A stretch of 10,781 bases of DNA from an uncultured Akkermansia sp. (GCA_900766865.1 CAAFXA010000026.1:1-10781); one strand, 5' to 3'; positions 1 to 8,719 are shown, numbered from the stretch's first letter. Translations and numbers: made by a program. The notes: generated by a model from the sequence alone, not told the origin.

Positions 1-1
1 C

Positions 2-163
2 TTCCTCTTCCACGGTTTGTTACCTCCCCGCAGTTGTTCTTCAGGTCTGGGATTCCGCATCATCGCGGCTCCGCGCGGACTTTCACCGCAGTGCGCATAT
101 CGCGTCGGTCGTACAACAAACCAACCCCACCGGATGGTGGGGTGGCACCCTGTCACGGCGTAG
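2..163 (+). CDS. Partial open frame, possible C-terminal tail of a formylglycine-generating-enzyme-like protein
   Basis: This frame is open from the left edge to a TAG at 161-163, so only about 53 codons are visible. Around bases 35-60 it reads RSCSSGLGFRII. The GLGFR motif with a preceding Pro/Arg/Ser stretch is typical of the end of SUMF1/FGE-type (C-type-lectin-fold) domains, which usually finish shortly after GFR. What follows is a tail of about 35 residues rich in Arg, Pro and His with no recognisable fold, so either this protein has an unusual extension or the frame is decayed. The diagnostic upstream part (RGGSW and the catalytic region) lies outside the window. The match is a short motif only. 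The stretch could equally be non-coding DNA that happens to stay open, and I regard the call as weak. Confidence 0.25.
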   Translation, partial: FLFHGLLPPRSCSSGLGFRIIAAPRGLSPQCAYRVGRTTNQPHRMVGWHPVTA

Positions 164-285
164 GGCGTGAGCCCGGAGACGGAAAAGCGATGCTACATAT
201 TGAAGCCTGGGGATTATGCCACCCCTCCTTTCGTCGGGGTTCCAATATTTATACATCTCCTCCCCAGGGCTGAAGTCCTGGGCTC
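124..285. other. Cluster of short perfect hairpins in gene-poor DNA
   Basis: Four stem-loops sit within about 160 bases. Bases 124-143 form an 8-bp perfect stem (ACCCCACC/GGTGGGGT) with a GGAT loop. Bases 163-174 form GGGC/GCCC closed by GTGA, a GNRA-type tetraloop. Bases 221-240 pair ACCCC with GGGGT across a 10-nt loop. Bases 263-282 form CCCAGG/CCTGGG, extended by a G-T and a C-G pair around a TGAA loop. None is followed by a T-tract, so they are not ordinary intrinsic terminators. Serial hairpins like these occur in structured non-coding RNAs, in palindromic interspersed repeats and at the ends of IS200/IS605-type elements. No transposase is visible here. Bases 286-350 show nothing further that I can name. 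Confidence 0.4.
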
Positions 286-353
286 TTTGGAAATGCTATA
301 CACCCCTGAACGAAGCTTCAAATGCGTTTGCCTGGGGATGTAGCAATTTGGGC

Positions 354-383
354 TTGCGTTGAGGTGGTAACATAGCCTATAAT
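354..383 (+). promoter_or_regulatory. Sigma70-type promoter for the thioredoxin-like gene
   Basis: TTGCGT at 354-359, inside a GCTTGC hexamer at 352-357, is followed after 18 bp by a perfect TATAAT at 378-383. Transcription would be expected to start near 389-391, which coincides with the ATG at 391. The ATG at 382 lies inside the -10 box and so would not be on this transcript. The same GCTTGC/-10 arrangement recurs upstream of glnS, of ugd and of the candidate small RNA, which strengthens the call. Confidence 0.6.
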
Positions 384-390
384 GCAGCGC

Positions 391-1677
391 ATGAAGATAA
401 CAGCCATTCCCGCCATACTTGCCGCACTCTGCGCCGTTGCAACAGCAGCGGAACCCGCCATGCGCGAGGCATTGCTGCGATGGGAGCAGCAGATGACCGA
501 ATACAACGCCGCGCTGAAGGTCGCCAGAACAGACGAGCAGCGAGCAGCTGTGAAAGTACCTGATGGCAGGGATATTGCCTCCGATTTGTGGCTGAGCATC
601 TCCCGCAAAACCGGAGAGCGCGAGGAATGGGTGCGCCCAACCGCCGAGGAACGCATGCATGGTGCTGTAGACGAGCGCAAGATGGTACCGGTGTATGAGT
701 TTGACCAGCCGTGGGCTGCACCGGCAGTGGTATGGTTCATCAATCACCCGGAAGCATTTGCGCAGATGTTCAATGGCAAAGCGCGCCGCGTTTCTTACTA
801 CGCCAATGCTCTGCTGGAAAGCCTGAACCGCACACATTACACCAGCGCAGCAGTGGGCAACGCCTGCGCCAAACTGTCAGAAAGTCAGAGCGTGCGCGTG
901 TACGAGCTGCTGCAGAAAATTTACACCCGCAATCAGGATTTTTCCGCCCGAGCCAAGGCCGCTCTGGCCATGTGCATCATGCTCAACAACCCCACTATTT
1001 CCGGGGCAGAAGGCAGCGCCGCCATGGCCCGGAGTAAGCAGGTCTATTTCCTGCGGCAGGCCGTTCGACTGGCTCCGGAGAATGACATGTTCGGTACCCG
1101 AAGCGTGAGCGAAACCGTCATCGAAATGAGCTATATCCTCCGCAACCTCAGCGTTGGCAGCATCCCGCCGCGCCTGACGGTTACCGCTATGGATGGCAAG
1201 CCTGCCACCTTCCCCGAGAAAGGAAAGCCCACCCTCATTTTCTTCTGGTCCACACAGGAGCGTCTGGGGTTGAATGTGGTGCAGAAACAGCACCAGCTGG
1301 CAGAACAATTTCCCGGTCTGGTATTCTGCCCCATCACCGTGCACGGGGAAATGGGTGCCTGGAAACAGGAGCTCAATGAGCTGGGAATTGTGGCCAACTG
1401 CTTTATGGATGATGAGCAGAACAGCAACGGCCAGGCATACCGCGTATCGCAGTTGCCCACGGCTGTTCTGGTGGGAGCGGACAGCCGCATCCTCTTTATC
1501 GGCTACCCGGGGCTGCCTCTGCAGACGGCGCTGGAATCCCTCTTTACCAAAGAAAAAGGCCCGCGAGTCACTGTAAGCGATGAGGCGCCAGTACTGCAGC
1601 CCGGTTCCCAGCCCACTCCTGCACAGAAGGCCAGCGATGAAGTGCCGGCGCTGCGCGATATGCCCGATGAGTTCTGA
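391..1677 (+). CDS. Exported thioredoxin-fold (TlpA/AhpC-like) protein lacking the CXXC motif
   Basis: The 428-residue protein begins with a Sec-type signal peptide: Lys2, a hydrophobic run to about residue 19, and a probable cleavage after the Ala-rich ATA/TAA. The mature protein should be periplasmic or outside the inner membrane. Residues about 25-250 are probably helical and unrecognised. Residues about 259-375 have a thioredoxin/TlpA fold layout: a strand ending IFFW, a later strand VFCPITV, and the cis-proline loop LPTAVLV with Pro356. Where TlpA proteins have WCxxC, this one has WSTQERLG (286-293), so Glu and Gly replace both cysteines and classical disulfide chemistry is not expected. 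A role in binding or as a chaperone is only inference. The last 45 or so residues are rich in Pro and Glu. I chose ATG 391 because it sits 7 nt beyond a TATAAT box. ATG 382 would add three residues but overlaps that box. Its stop codon overlaps the hrpB start. Confidence 0.75.
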   Translation: MKITAIPAILAALCAVATAAEPAMREALLRWEQQMTEYNAALKVARTDEQRAAVKVPDGRDIASDLWLSISRKTGEREEWVRPTAEERMHGAVDERKMVPVYEFDQPWAAPAVVWFINHPEAFAQMFNGKARRVSYYANALLESLNRTHYTSAAVGNACAKLSESQSVRVYELLQKIYTRNQDFSARAKAALAMCIMLNNPTISGAEGSAAMARSKQVYFLRQAVRLAPENDMFGTRSVSETVIEMSYILRNLSVGSIPPRLTVTAMDGKPATFPEKGKPTLIFFWSTQERLGLNVVQKQHQLAEQFPGLVFCPITVHGEMGAWKQELNELGIVANCFMDDEQNSNGQAYRVSQLPTAVLVGADSRILFIGYPGLPLQTALESLFTKEKGPRVTVSDEAPVLQPGSQPTPAQKASDEVPALRDMPDEF

Positions 1678-4217
1678 TGGCTGCCCCCCTGCCCATAGAA
1701 GCCATCCGCAGCGAGGTGGTGGAAGCGACCGGCATGCCGGGGTTCTGTGTTCTGCTGAGCGCTCCAACCGGCAGCGGTAAATCCACCCGTGTCCCCCTCA
1801 TGCTGGCCGAGGCCGGTGTGGCAGAGCGTGGCACCATCATCGTAGTACAACCCCGCAGACTGGCAGCCCGGTTGCTGGCTGGTTATGTAGCGCGGCAATA
1901 TCCCTGCCCACTGGGGCAGGAAGTGGGCTACACCGTGCGTTTTGATTCGCGCCGCAGTGAAGCCACGCGTATTCTGTATGTGACAGATGGTATTCTGGAG
2001 CGCCGCCTGACGGAAGACCCGGAGTTGCGCGGGGTAAGTGCGGTGGTGTTCGATGAAGTACACGAGCGGCGCCTCTCGGGCGACCTGTGCCTGGCACGAG
2101 TGCTGGAGCTGCAGCGCAACACGCGGAAAGACATCGGCGTGTTTGTGATGTCTGCCACACTGGAGCTGGATAAATTGCAGGGTTACCTGCCGCAGGCCAG
2201 AGTGCTGCGGGCTGAGGGACGCCTCCACCCGGTAGAGGTAAGCTACATGCCCCCTTCCCCTGTGCGCGACAACCGCGGGTATGTGAATATGCCCCCGGTG
2301 TGGGAGCAATGCGCCGCTGCCGTACACAGACTGGTGGAGCAGCCGGACTGCGGAGACGTGCTGGTTTTCCTGCCCGGTGTGTACGAGATTCGGCGCACGG
2401 TGGAGATTCTGGAAAACGTGGGCTGGATGCGTGGACGCGAAGTGTACGCCCTGCATGGTCAGCTTACACCGGAAGCCCAGGCTCGCGCCGTAGACTTCGG
2501 GGAACGCCCGCGTGTCATCGTCTCCACCAACATTGCAGAAACATCCCTCACCATTGAAGGCGTACGCTCCGTAGTAGACAGCGGCACCGCCCGAGAAGCG
2601 CGCTGGGACTCCCGCCGCGGACTGAGCACGCTGCACATAGTCCCCATCTCGCAAGCACAGGCCGAACAACGCACGGGTCGAGCCGGTCGCCTGGGTCCCG
2701 GCCGCTGCGTCCGGCTGTGGAGCGAAGCGGAACACCGCCGCCGTGCCCCCTTCCCGGCTCCGGAAGTACACCGGGCAGACATTTCGATGGCCTTCCTCAA
2801 CCTGTTGGCCTGGGGGTGTAAAGGGCTGGAGGGCATACGCCGTTTCGGCTGGCCGGATGCCCCCACCGAAGCCGCCACCACCGCCGCCTGGAATCTGCTG
2901 CAGGAACTGGGAGCGACGACACCCATGGGGAATCTGAGCGACGTGGGGGAGCGGATGCTGCGTTACCCACTCTCCCCAGTGCTTTCCCGCCTGCTGGTGG
3001 CTGGGCAGGAATACGGCTGCGAGGCAGAAACGGCCGCCATTGCAGCCCTCATTCAGGGTGAAAACATTGCACTGACAACCGGCCTGAGCGACGCACTGCA
3101 CGCAGAGAGCGATTACACCGATTTCCAAGCAGAATGGCGTGCCGTGCAGGCAGCTGCCCGCCTGCGATACGAGGTACCGGAATGCACCCGTCTGGGCATC
3201 ATGGCACGCGCGGCCCGCGAGGTCTCAAACGCCTACCGCCAACTACTGCGCAACGGAGCCCCGGAGCCGGATTTTGCAGCCCACCGCAGCGGAGTGGTTG
3301 CCGCACTGCTGGGCTCATTCCCGGCCAATGTTGCAGCCCGCAATAGCTCCGCCACAGGAACAGCACGCCTGACTGCACGCCGGAGCGGAAAAATAGCCTC
3401 CACTGTAGCAAAGGAGGCAGATATCTTTCTGGCCGCAGAAATCGCAGAAATAGGTGGCAAAGGGGTGGAAACGCGCCTCTCTCGCTGCACCAGACTGGAT
3501 ACCAGCGACCTGCCAACACATGAGGACGATGTGCCTGTTTACGATAACATCCGCAAACGCGTGCTGAACATGCACCGGGTGCTCTATCGCGACCTCGTGC
3601 TCAACGAAAAGGAAACCGGCGATGCTCTCCCGGACGAGGCGGCGCCCCTGCTGGCCGACCAGGTGATACGCGGCAACCTGCGGCTGGAAGGTTGGGATGG
3701 CCATGTGCTGCAATGGATAAACCGCCTCACCTGCCTGCGCCGGGCCATGCCGGAGCTGGACATCCCGGAGTTCGGTGAAGAAGAACGACTGCTGGCCATC
3801 ACTATGCTCTGCGAAGGGGCTGTCAGCTACAAGGAAATAGCCACCCGCCCTGTGCTGCCCATCCTGGCCGAATGCCTCTCCCCCTGGCAGAAAGACTGCC
3901 TGAACCGCTACGCGCCCAAGGCTATCCGCTTGGCTAACGGGCGCGAGGTCAAGCTCCTGTACCGGGAGGACGGCACCCCCACATTCGGCCTTAAATGCCA
4001 GCTTCTTTTCGGCGTACCCACCACGCCCACCATTGCAGATGGACGCGTAAAATGTCTTGTGGAGATTCTGGCTCCCAACCAGCGACCTTACCAAACGACC
4101 TCCGACCTCGTTTCCTTCTGGCGCAATGGATACCCGCAGATGAAGAAAGACCTCGCAGGCCGTTATCCCCGACATGACTGGCCAGATACCGCACCGGATG
4201 CACAGGGCAGCAGGTGA
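1677..4217 (+). CDS. hrpB: ATP-dependent helicase HrpB (DEAH/DExH family, SF2)
   Basis: The 846-residue protein has a length normal for HrpB. SF2 helicase motifs appear in order: Walker A GSGKST (32-37), motif Ia QPRRLAAR, motif II DEVH (126-129, continuing ERR), motif III SAT (159-161), motif V STNIAETS (about 283-290) and motif VI QRTGRAGR (331-338). The HrpB-specific C-terminal region runs from about residue 720 to the end, including LNRYAPKAIRL, LLFGVPTTPTIADGRV, LVSFWRNGYP and GRYPRHDWP. HrpB is a cytoplasmic, NTP-dependent nucleic-acid helicase whose physiological substrate is poorly defined. The start ATG overlaps the TGA of the upstream gene by one base (TGATG), so the two are almost certainly co-transcribed and translationally coupled. 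No separate promoter is apparent. The motif II variant (V instead of A) does not suggest loss of activity. Confidence 0.95.
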   Translation: MAAPLPIEAIRSEVVEATGMPGFCVLLSAPTGSGKSTRVPLMLAEAGVAERGTIIVVQPRRLAARLLAGYVARQYPCPLGQEVGYTVRFDSRRSEATRILYVTDGILERRLTEDPELRGVSAVVFDEVHERRLSGDLCLARVLELQRNTRKDIGVFVMSATLELDKLQGYLPQARVLRAEGRLHPVEVSYMPPSPVRDNRGYVNMPPVWEQCAAAVHRLVEQPDCGDVLVFLPGVYEIRRTVEILENVGWMRGREVYALHGQLTPEAQARAVDFGERPRVIVSTNIAETSLTIEGVRSVVDSGTAREARWDSRRGLSTLHIVPISQAQAEQRTGRAGRLGPGRCVRLWSEAEHRRRAPFPAPEVHRADISMAFLNLLAWGCKGLEGIRRFGWPDAPTEAATTAAWNLLQELGATTPMGNLSDVGERMLRYPLSPVLSRLLVAGQEYGCEAETAAIAALIQGENIALTTGLSDALHAESDYTDFQAEWRAVQAAARLRYEVPECTRLGIMARAAREVSNAYRQLLRNGAPEPDFAAHRSGVVAALLGSFPANVAARNSSATGTARLTARRSGKIASTVAKEADIFLAAEIAEIGGKGVETRLSRCTRLDTSDLPTHEDDVPVYDNIRKRVLNMHRVLYRDLVLNEKETGDALPDEAAPLLADQVIRGNLRLEGWDGHVLQWINRLTCLRRAMPELDIPEFGEEERLLAITMLCEGAVSYKEIATRPVLPILAECLSPWQKDCLNRYAPKAIRLANGREVKLLYREDGTPTFGLKCQLLFGVPTTPTIADGRVKCLVEILAPNQRPYQTTSDLVSFWRNGYPQMKKDLAGRYPRHDWPDTAPDAQGSR

Positions 4218-4252
4218 CACTCATAAAAAAAGGCCCGGAATAATCGAGGTTC

Positions 4253-4297
4253 AGCTATTCCACCATTCACAAAGTGCGTCAGTTTGCGGAATGAGCT
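4253..4297 (+). other. Imperfect stem-loop between hrpB and glnS
   Basis: AGCTATTCC (4253-4261) can pair with GGAATGAGCT (4288-4297) with a single bulged G, and CAC-AAA-GTG can fold in the loop. The 3' arm runs into the -35 region of the glnS promoter. No T-run follows, so it is a poor intrinsic terminator for hrpB. It may be chance or a site for a dyad-binding regulator. Nothing else is evident in the 115-nt gap between the two genes apart from the glnS promoter. Confidence 0.25.
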
Positions 4298-4325
4298 TGC
4301 TTTGGCACGTCGAAAGCGGTAGAAT
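4297..4325 (+). promoter_or_regulatory. Sigma70-type promoter for glnS
   Basis: TTGCTT at 4297-4302, within GCTTGC at 4295-4300, is separated by 17 bp from TAGAAT at 4320-4325. Seven bases (a run of alternating C and G) then lead to the ATG at 4333. Initiation would fall at or within a base or two of the start codon, predicting a leaderless glnS mRNA. No Shine-Dalgarno sequence lies between the promoter and the ATG. Confidence 0.65.
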
Positions 4326-4332
4326 CGCGCGC

Positions 4333-6024
<1,692 letters not shown>

Positions 6025-6055
6025 GCAGCATTCCCCATTATAAAATCCAATTTCG

Positions 6056-6105
6056 GTCCGGCGGCCTTCGCCGCAGGTGTGCGGTAGGCCGCCGGACTTC
6101 TTTTT
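6056..6105 (+). terminator. Intrinsic terminator downstream of glnS
   Basis: GTCCGGCGGCC (6056-6066) pairs perfectly with GGCCGCCGGAC (6087-6097). The loop itself contains a second perfect stem, CCGCA/TGCGG (6071-6084), around GGTG. The sequence then reads TTCTTTTT. This is a strong Rho-independent terminator 31 nt after the glnS stop. It ends only about 12 nt before the ribBA ATG, so it may also sit in, and act on, the ribBA leader. Confidence 0.85.
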
Positions 6106-6117
6106 CTCATAACAGTC

Positions 6118-7485
6118 ATGAAAAACGTTGAGTTTTCCTCCAAGAATGGTGTGTTCGATATGAGCAGCTTCATCTGCGAATGCGATGCAGCTGTAAGCGG
6201 CGAGCCCATGCCCCCCTCAGAGGAAGTGGCTCCTGCCCCCGAGCCGACAGACATCCCAGAACCGGAGGTGCCCGTGGCCGATGGCATCGACCCCATCATT
6301 TACCACCCCCTGGAAGAGGTGCTCTGTGACCTGCGCATGGGTAAACTGGTACTCATGACGGATGACCCGCACCGAGAAAACGAAGCAGACCTCGTCTGCG
6401 CCGGTCAGTTTGCCACCCCACAGAACATCAACTTCATGGCCACGCATGCCCGCGGGCTCATCTGCGTTCCTATGGCTCCGGAGCGTGTGGATTCCCTCGG
6501 CCTGCCCATGCAGGCCCAGCACAACACGGAAAAGCACCACACAGCCTTCACTGTAAGCGTGGATGCCAAAGAAGGCACCACCACCGGCATCAGTGCCTTT
6601 GAGCGCTCTATCACCACCATGAAGCTGGCCGATCCGCGAGCCAGACTGGATGACTTTGTGCAACCCGGCCACTGCTTCCCGCTGCGAGCGGTGGAAGGCG
6701 GCGTCATTCGCCGCGCCGGCCACACTGAGGGCACGGTAGACCTGCTGCGCATTGCCGGTATGGAGCCGGTGGGGGTATGCTGCGAAATCATGAAGGAGGA
6801 CGGTACCATGGCCCGCTTGGGCGAGCTTGGTACATTCCAGAAACAATATGGGCTGAAAGCCTGCTCCCTCGCACAGATAATTGAGCACCGCCAGCACACA
6901 GAAAAACTCATCGTAAAGGAGGAAGTTGTCAAACTCCCCACAGATTTCGGTGATTTCATGTGCCACTCCTACCACTCCAAGGTGGACGGCCAGACGCATC
7001 TGGCTCTGGTACATGGTGATATCGACCCGGAGAAACCCGTGCTTTGCCGCGTACACAGCGAGTGCCTGACGGGTGATGTATTTGCAAGCCGCCGCTGCGA
7101 CTGCGGCAGCCAGCTGCACACCGCCATGCGCCGCGTAGCGCAGGAAGGCGGCGTCATTCTCTACCTGCGCCAGGAGGGTCGCGGCATCGGCCTCTCGGCC
7201 AAGCTGCACGCCTACAAACTACAGGAACAAGGGCTCGACACCGTGGAGGCCAATATCAAACTGGGCTTTGCTCCCGACTTGCGCGATTATGGCGTGGGCG
7301 CACAGATTCTGCGCGACCTGGGCATTCGCAAGCTGCGTCTGCTGACCAACAATCCTCGCAAAATTGTGGGACTGGCCGGCCATGGGCTGGAGGTGGTGGA
7401 GCAAATGCCCATCAGCATCCCGGCCCACGAGGACAACAAGCACTACCTCGATACCAAGCGCGAGCGCATGGGACACATGATTTAA
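6118..7485 (+). CDS. ribBA: Bifunctional 3,4-dihydroxy-2-butanone 4-phosphate synthase / GTP cyclohydrolase II
   Basis: The protein catalyses two early, converging steps of riboflavin synthesis: ribulose 5-phosphate to dihydroxybutanone phosphate, and GTP to the diaminopyrimidine. The RibB domain covers about residues 64-265, with DDPHRENEAD (82-91), HARGLICVPM (110-119), TTTGIS and the catalytic-region RRAGHTEG (H202). The RibA domain covers about 285-450. Its zinc ligands are Cys316, Cys327 and Cys329 in CLTGDVFASRRCDC, followed by RQEGRGIGL (from 351), DLRDYGVGAQIL and TNNPRK (410-415). All key motifs of both halves are present. The first 60 or so residues are an extension rich in Pro and Glu not usual for RibBA. 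An in-frame GTG at 6274, 5 nt after GGAGG, would give the usual size of about 400 residues. I kept 6118 because the upstream codons show coding-like GC-rich third positions. No FMN riboswitch is visible upstream. Confidence 0.95.
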   Translation: MKNVEFSSKNGVFDMSSFICECDAAVSGEPMPPSEEVAPAPEPTDIPEPEVPVADGIDPIIYHPLEEVLCDLRMGKLVLMTDDPHRENEADLVCAGQFATPQNINFMATHARGLICVPMAPERVDSLGLPMQAQHNTEKHHTAFTVSVDAKEGTTTGISAFERSITTMKLADPRARLDDFVQPGHCFPLRAVEGGVIRRAGHTEGTVDLLRIAGMEPVGVCCEIMKEDGTMARLGELGTFQKQYGLKACSLAQIIEHRQHTEKLIVKEEVVKLPTDFGDFMCHSYHSKVDGQTHLALVHGDIDPEKPVLCRVHSECLTGDVFASRRCDCGSQLHTAMRRVAQEGGVILYLRQEGRGIGLSAKLHAYKLQEQGLDTVEANIKLGFAPDLRDYGVGAQILRDLGIRKLRLLTNNPRKIVGLAGHGLEVVEQMPISIPAHEDNKHYLDTKRERMGHMI

Positions 7486-7495
7486 CTATAAAAGC

Positions 7496-7503
7496 AGGAA
7501 GGA
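7496..7503 (+). promoter_or_regulatory. Strong Shine-Dalgarno for the first lipoprotein gene
   Basis: AGGAAGGA lies 7 nt (a run of seven T) before the ATG at 7511. It is the clearest ribosome binding site in the window and fixes that start. It shows that this organism does use Shine-Dalgarno initiation, in contrast to glnS, where no such site is present. Confidence 0.75.
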
Positions 7504-7510
7504 TTTTTTT

Positions 7511-7966
7511 ATGAAACGAATGGCTTTCTTACTGGGAATCCTGGCATTGCCGGGCTGCATGGGCATAGGCATGCTTGCAACGGATAAGTATCTGGTTCAG
7601 GATATAGCCCCGGCCAGTGTGGCCGGTCGCATCATCGAGATGGATGGCAATGGCGCAGAAAGCTGCTCTGCGCCGCATGGTTCCCAGCAATGGACAGAAT
7701 GGATGGAAGAAGAACATCCCTGCGTATTTGCCTACCCCTTCGATAACGCAAGCCGCTATCGTGTGAACTTCAATCCCACGGATAAGGCTTTCCTTACCTA
7801 CATAAAGGTCGGGCCGGACACCGCTGTCATTCGCAACCAGGGAGCCCCCAATCACGGCACCTACACCCTGCATTTCGAAACCCCGACGGAAGGTACAGCT
7901 ACCAACAACGGCTCTGCTAACGGCCGGGACTACATGACGCGCAAGATTAAGTTCTCCATCAGATAA
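7511..7966 (+). CDS. Small lipoprotein of unknown function
   Basis: The 151-residue protein has a lipoprotein signal: Lys2-Arg3, a hydrophobic stretch, and the lipobox LPGC with the lipidated Cys at residue 16. The Pro at -2 is less common, but the overall pattern is convincing. After Cys16 come MGIGML, not an Asp-type retention signal, so outer-membrane sorting is plausible. Cys52 and Cys71 could form a disulfide. The C-terminal half is rich in Thr, Gly and Asn and looks like beta structure. I recognise no domain. The gene starts 25 nt after ribBA with a strong Shine-Dalgarno and no intervening terminator, so it probably shares the ribBA transcript. Nothing visible ties it to riboflavin metabolism. 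Confidence 0.7.
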   Translation: MKRMAFLLGILALPGCMGIGMLATDKYLVQDIAPASVAGRIIEMDGNGAESCSAPHGSQQWTEWMEEEHPCVFAYPFDNASRYRVNFNPTDKAFLTYIKVGPDTAVIRNQGAPNHGTYTLHFETPTEGTATNNGSANGRDYMTRKIKFSIR

Positions 7967-7999
7967 GAACGCAATGAGCGCCCCAACTACCCTGCTGAC

Positions 8000-8662
8000 A
8001 TGCGATACAAATTGCAACTTCCGAGGAACACAAAAGTTATTTTCCCGGTTATAAGTATCCTGCTGGGAGCCTGTACAGAAATGCGGCCAACGATAGGCGA
8101 TGCCGATACTCTGGTATTTCTTCCTTCAACGCTGGATGATGGCGGTGTGCATTATCGTTGGGACGCCAAAGGCTCAAACGGGGTTTACCTGCACAGTATT
8201 GAGCCCCTGACACCCGGAATACAAGTCAGCAACAATAAAGACATGACAATGCAACCGGACTCAGAGGGGCGATTGTCACTCCTCTGCAGTACCAGTACCA
8301 CCACCCATACCCTGACCATTCCCACAACAGCCCCCCACCAATGCTGCATAGACGGAGTGAGCCTCACGTTCACCCCCGAGCAGTCCGAAGAACTTGGGCG
8401 CCGTCTGATTGTAGAGTGGCAGGGAAATCGGGTTGCCGGAATCCGCCGCAGCTGGGAATATCATACCCCCGATGATAGCCAGCCCCGGATACAGCTTTAT
8501 CTGGAAGAGCAACCGCAGCAAACGCTTGTTATCGAGCTCTGGGATGAGCCTACCGAGCACAGTGTCAGCTTCCGTGTCGGAGCACCTGGCGAGCTGCTCG
8601 TTATCCCTGTCACCAACGCCGAATACAGCAAGCCAGACACAAAGCTGCCGGAGCCTCACTGA
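8000..8662 (+). CDS. Second putative lipoprotein of unknown function
   Basis: The 220-residue protein begins with a rather long basic n-region (Arg2, Lys4, Arg9, Lys12), a hydrophobic core and the lipobox LLGAC, giving a lipidated Cys25. The mature part has no recognisable domain. It is rich in Thr, Ser, Pro and Glu, contains Cys96 and an adjacent pair Cys115-Cys116, and is predicted mostly beta by eye (for example TLVIELWDEP and HSVSFRV near the end). There is no Shine-Dalgarno before the ATG, and the 33-nt gap to the preceding lipoprotein gene has no terminator or obvious promoter, so co-transcription is likely. It shows no evident sequence similarity to that neighbour. Base composition seems somewhat less GC-rich than in the housekeeping genes, consistent with a fast-evolving or accessory gene. 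Confidence 0.65.
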   Translation: MRYKLQLPRNTKVIFPVISILLGACTEMRPTIGDADTLVFLPSTLDDGGVHYRWDAKGSNGVYLHSIEPLTPGIQVSNNKDMTMQPDSEGRLSLLCSTSTTTHTLTIPTTAPHQCCIDGVSLTFTPEQSEELGRRLIVEWQGNRVAGIRRSWEYHTPDDSQPRIQLYLEEQPQQTLVIELWDEPTEHSVSFRVGAPGELLVIPVTNAEYSKPDTKLPEPH

Positions 8663-8719
8663 AAGCAGAGAATACAAGCCGAAAATCTGTTTTTTCACCA
8701 CCAAAAATACTGAAAGGGC

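Noticed and set aside
34..273. A 79-codon plus-strand ORF across the hairpin cluster
   Set aside because: It has no start signals and no recognisable domain, and its sequence is dictated by the palindromes it crosses.
1..350. A CRISPR array or an insertion sequence at the left edge
   Set aside because: The hairpins differ from one another and are not regularly spaced direct repeats, and no transposase or cas gene is visible.
214..837. A minus-strand ORF of 207 codons over the left intergenic region and the start of the thioredoxin-like gene
   Set aside because: Most of it is antisense to the signal-peptide-bearing gene at 391-1677, and the Cys/His-rich translation looks random.
1503..3128. 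A 541-codon minus-strand ORF opposite hrpB
   Set aside because: It is antisense to conserved helicase motifs and straddles two plus-strand genes, with no recognisable protein features. It is a compositional shadow.
4174..4332. N-terminal extension of GlnRS from ATG 4174
   Set aside because: It would overlap the end of hrpB and translate through the promoter. The GlnRS family N-terminus aligns from 4333.
6025..6117. An FMN riboswitch upstream of ribBA
   Set aside because: The gap holds only the glnS terminator hairpin. None of the conserved RFN-element segments, such as the GGGGCG/CACCGGCGGT-type core, is present.
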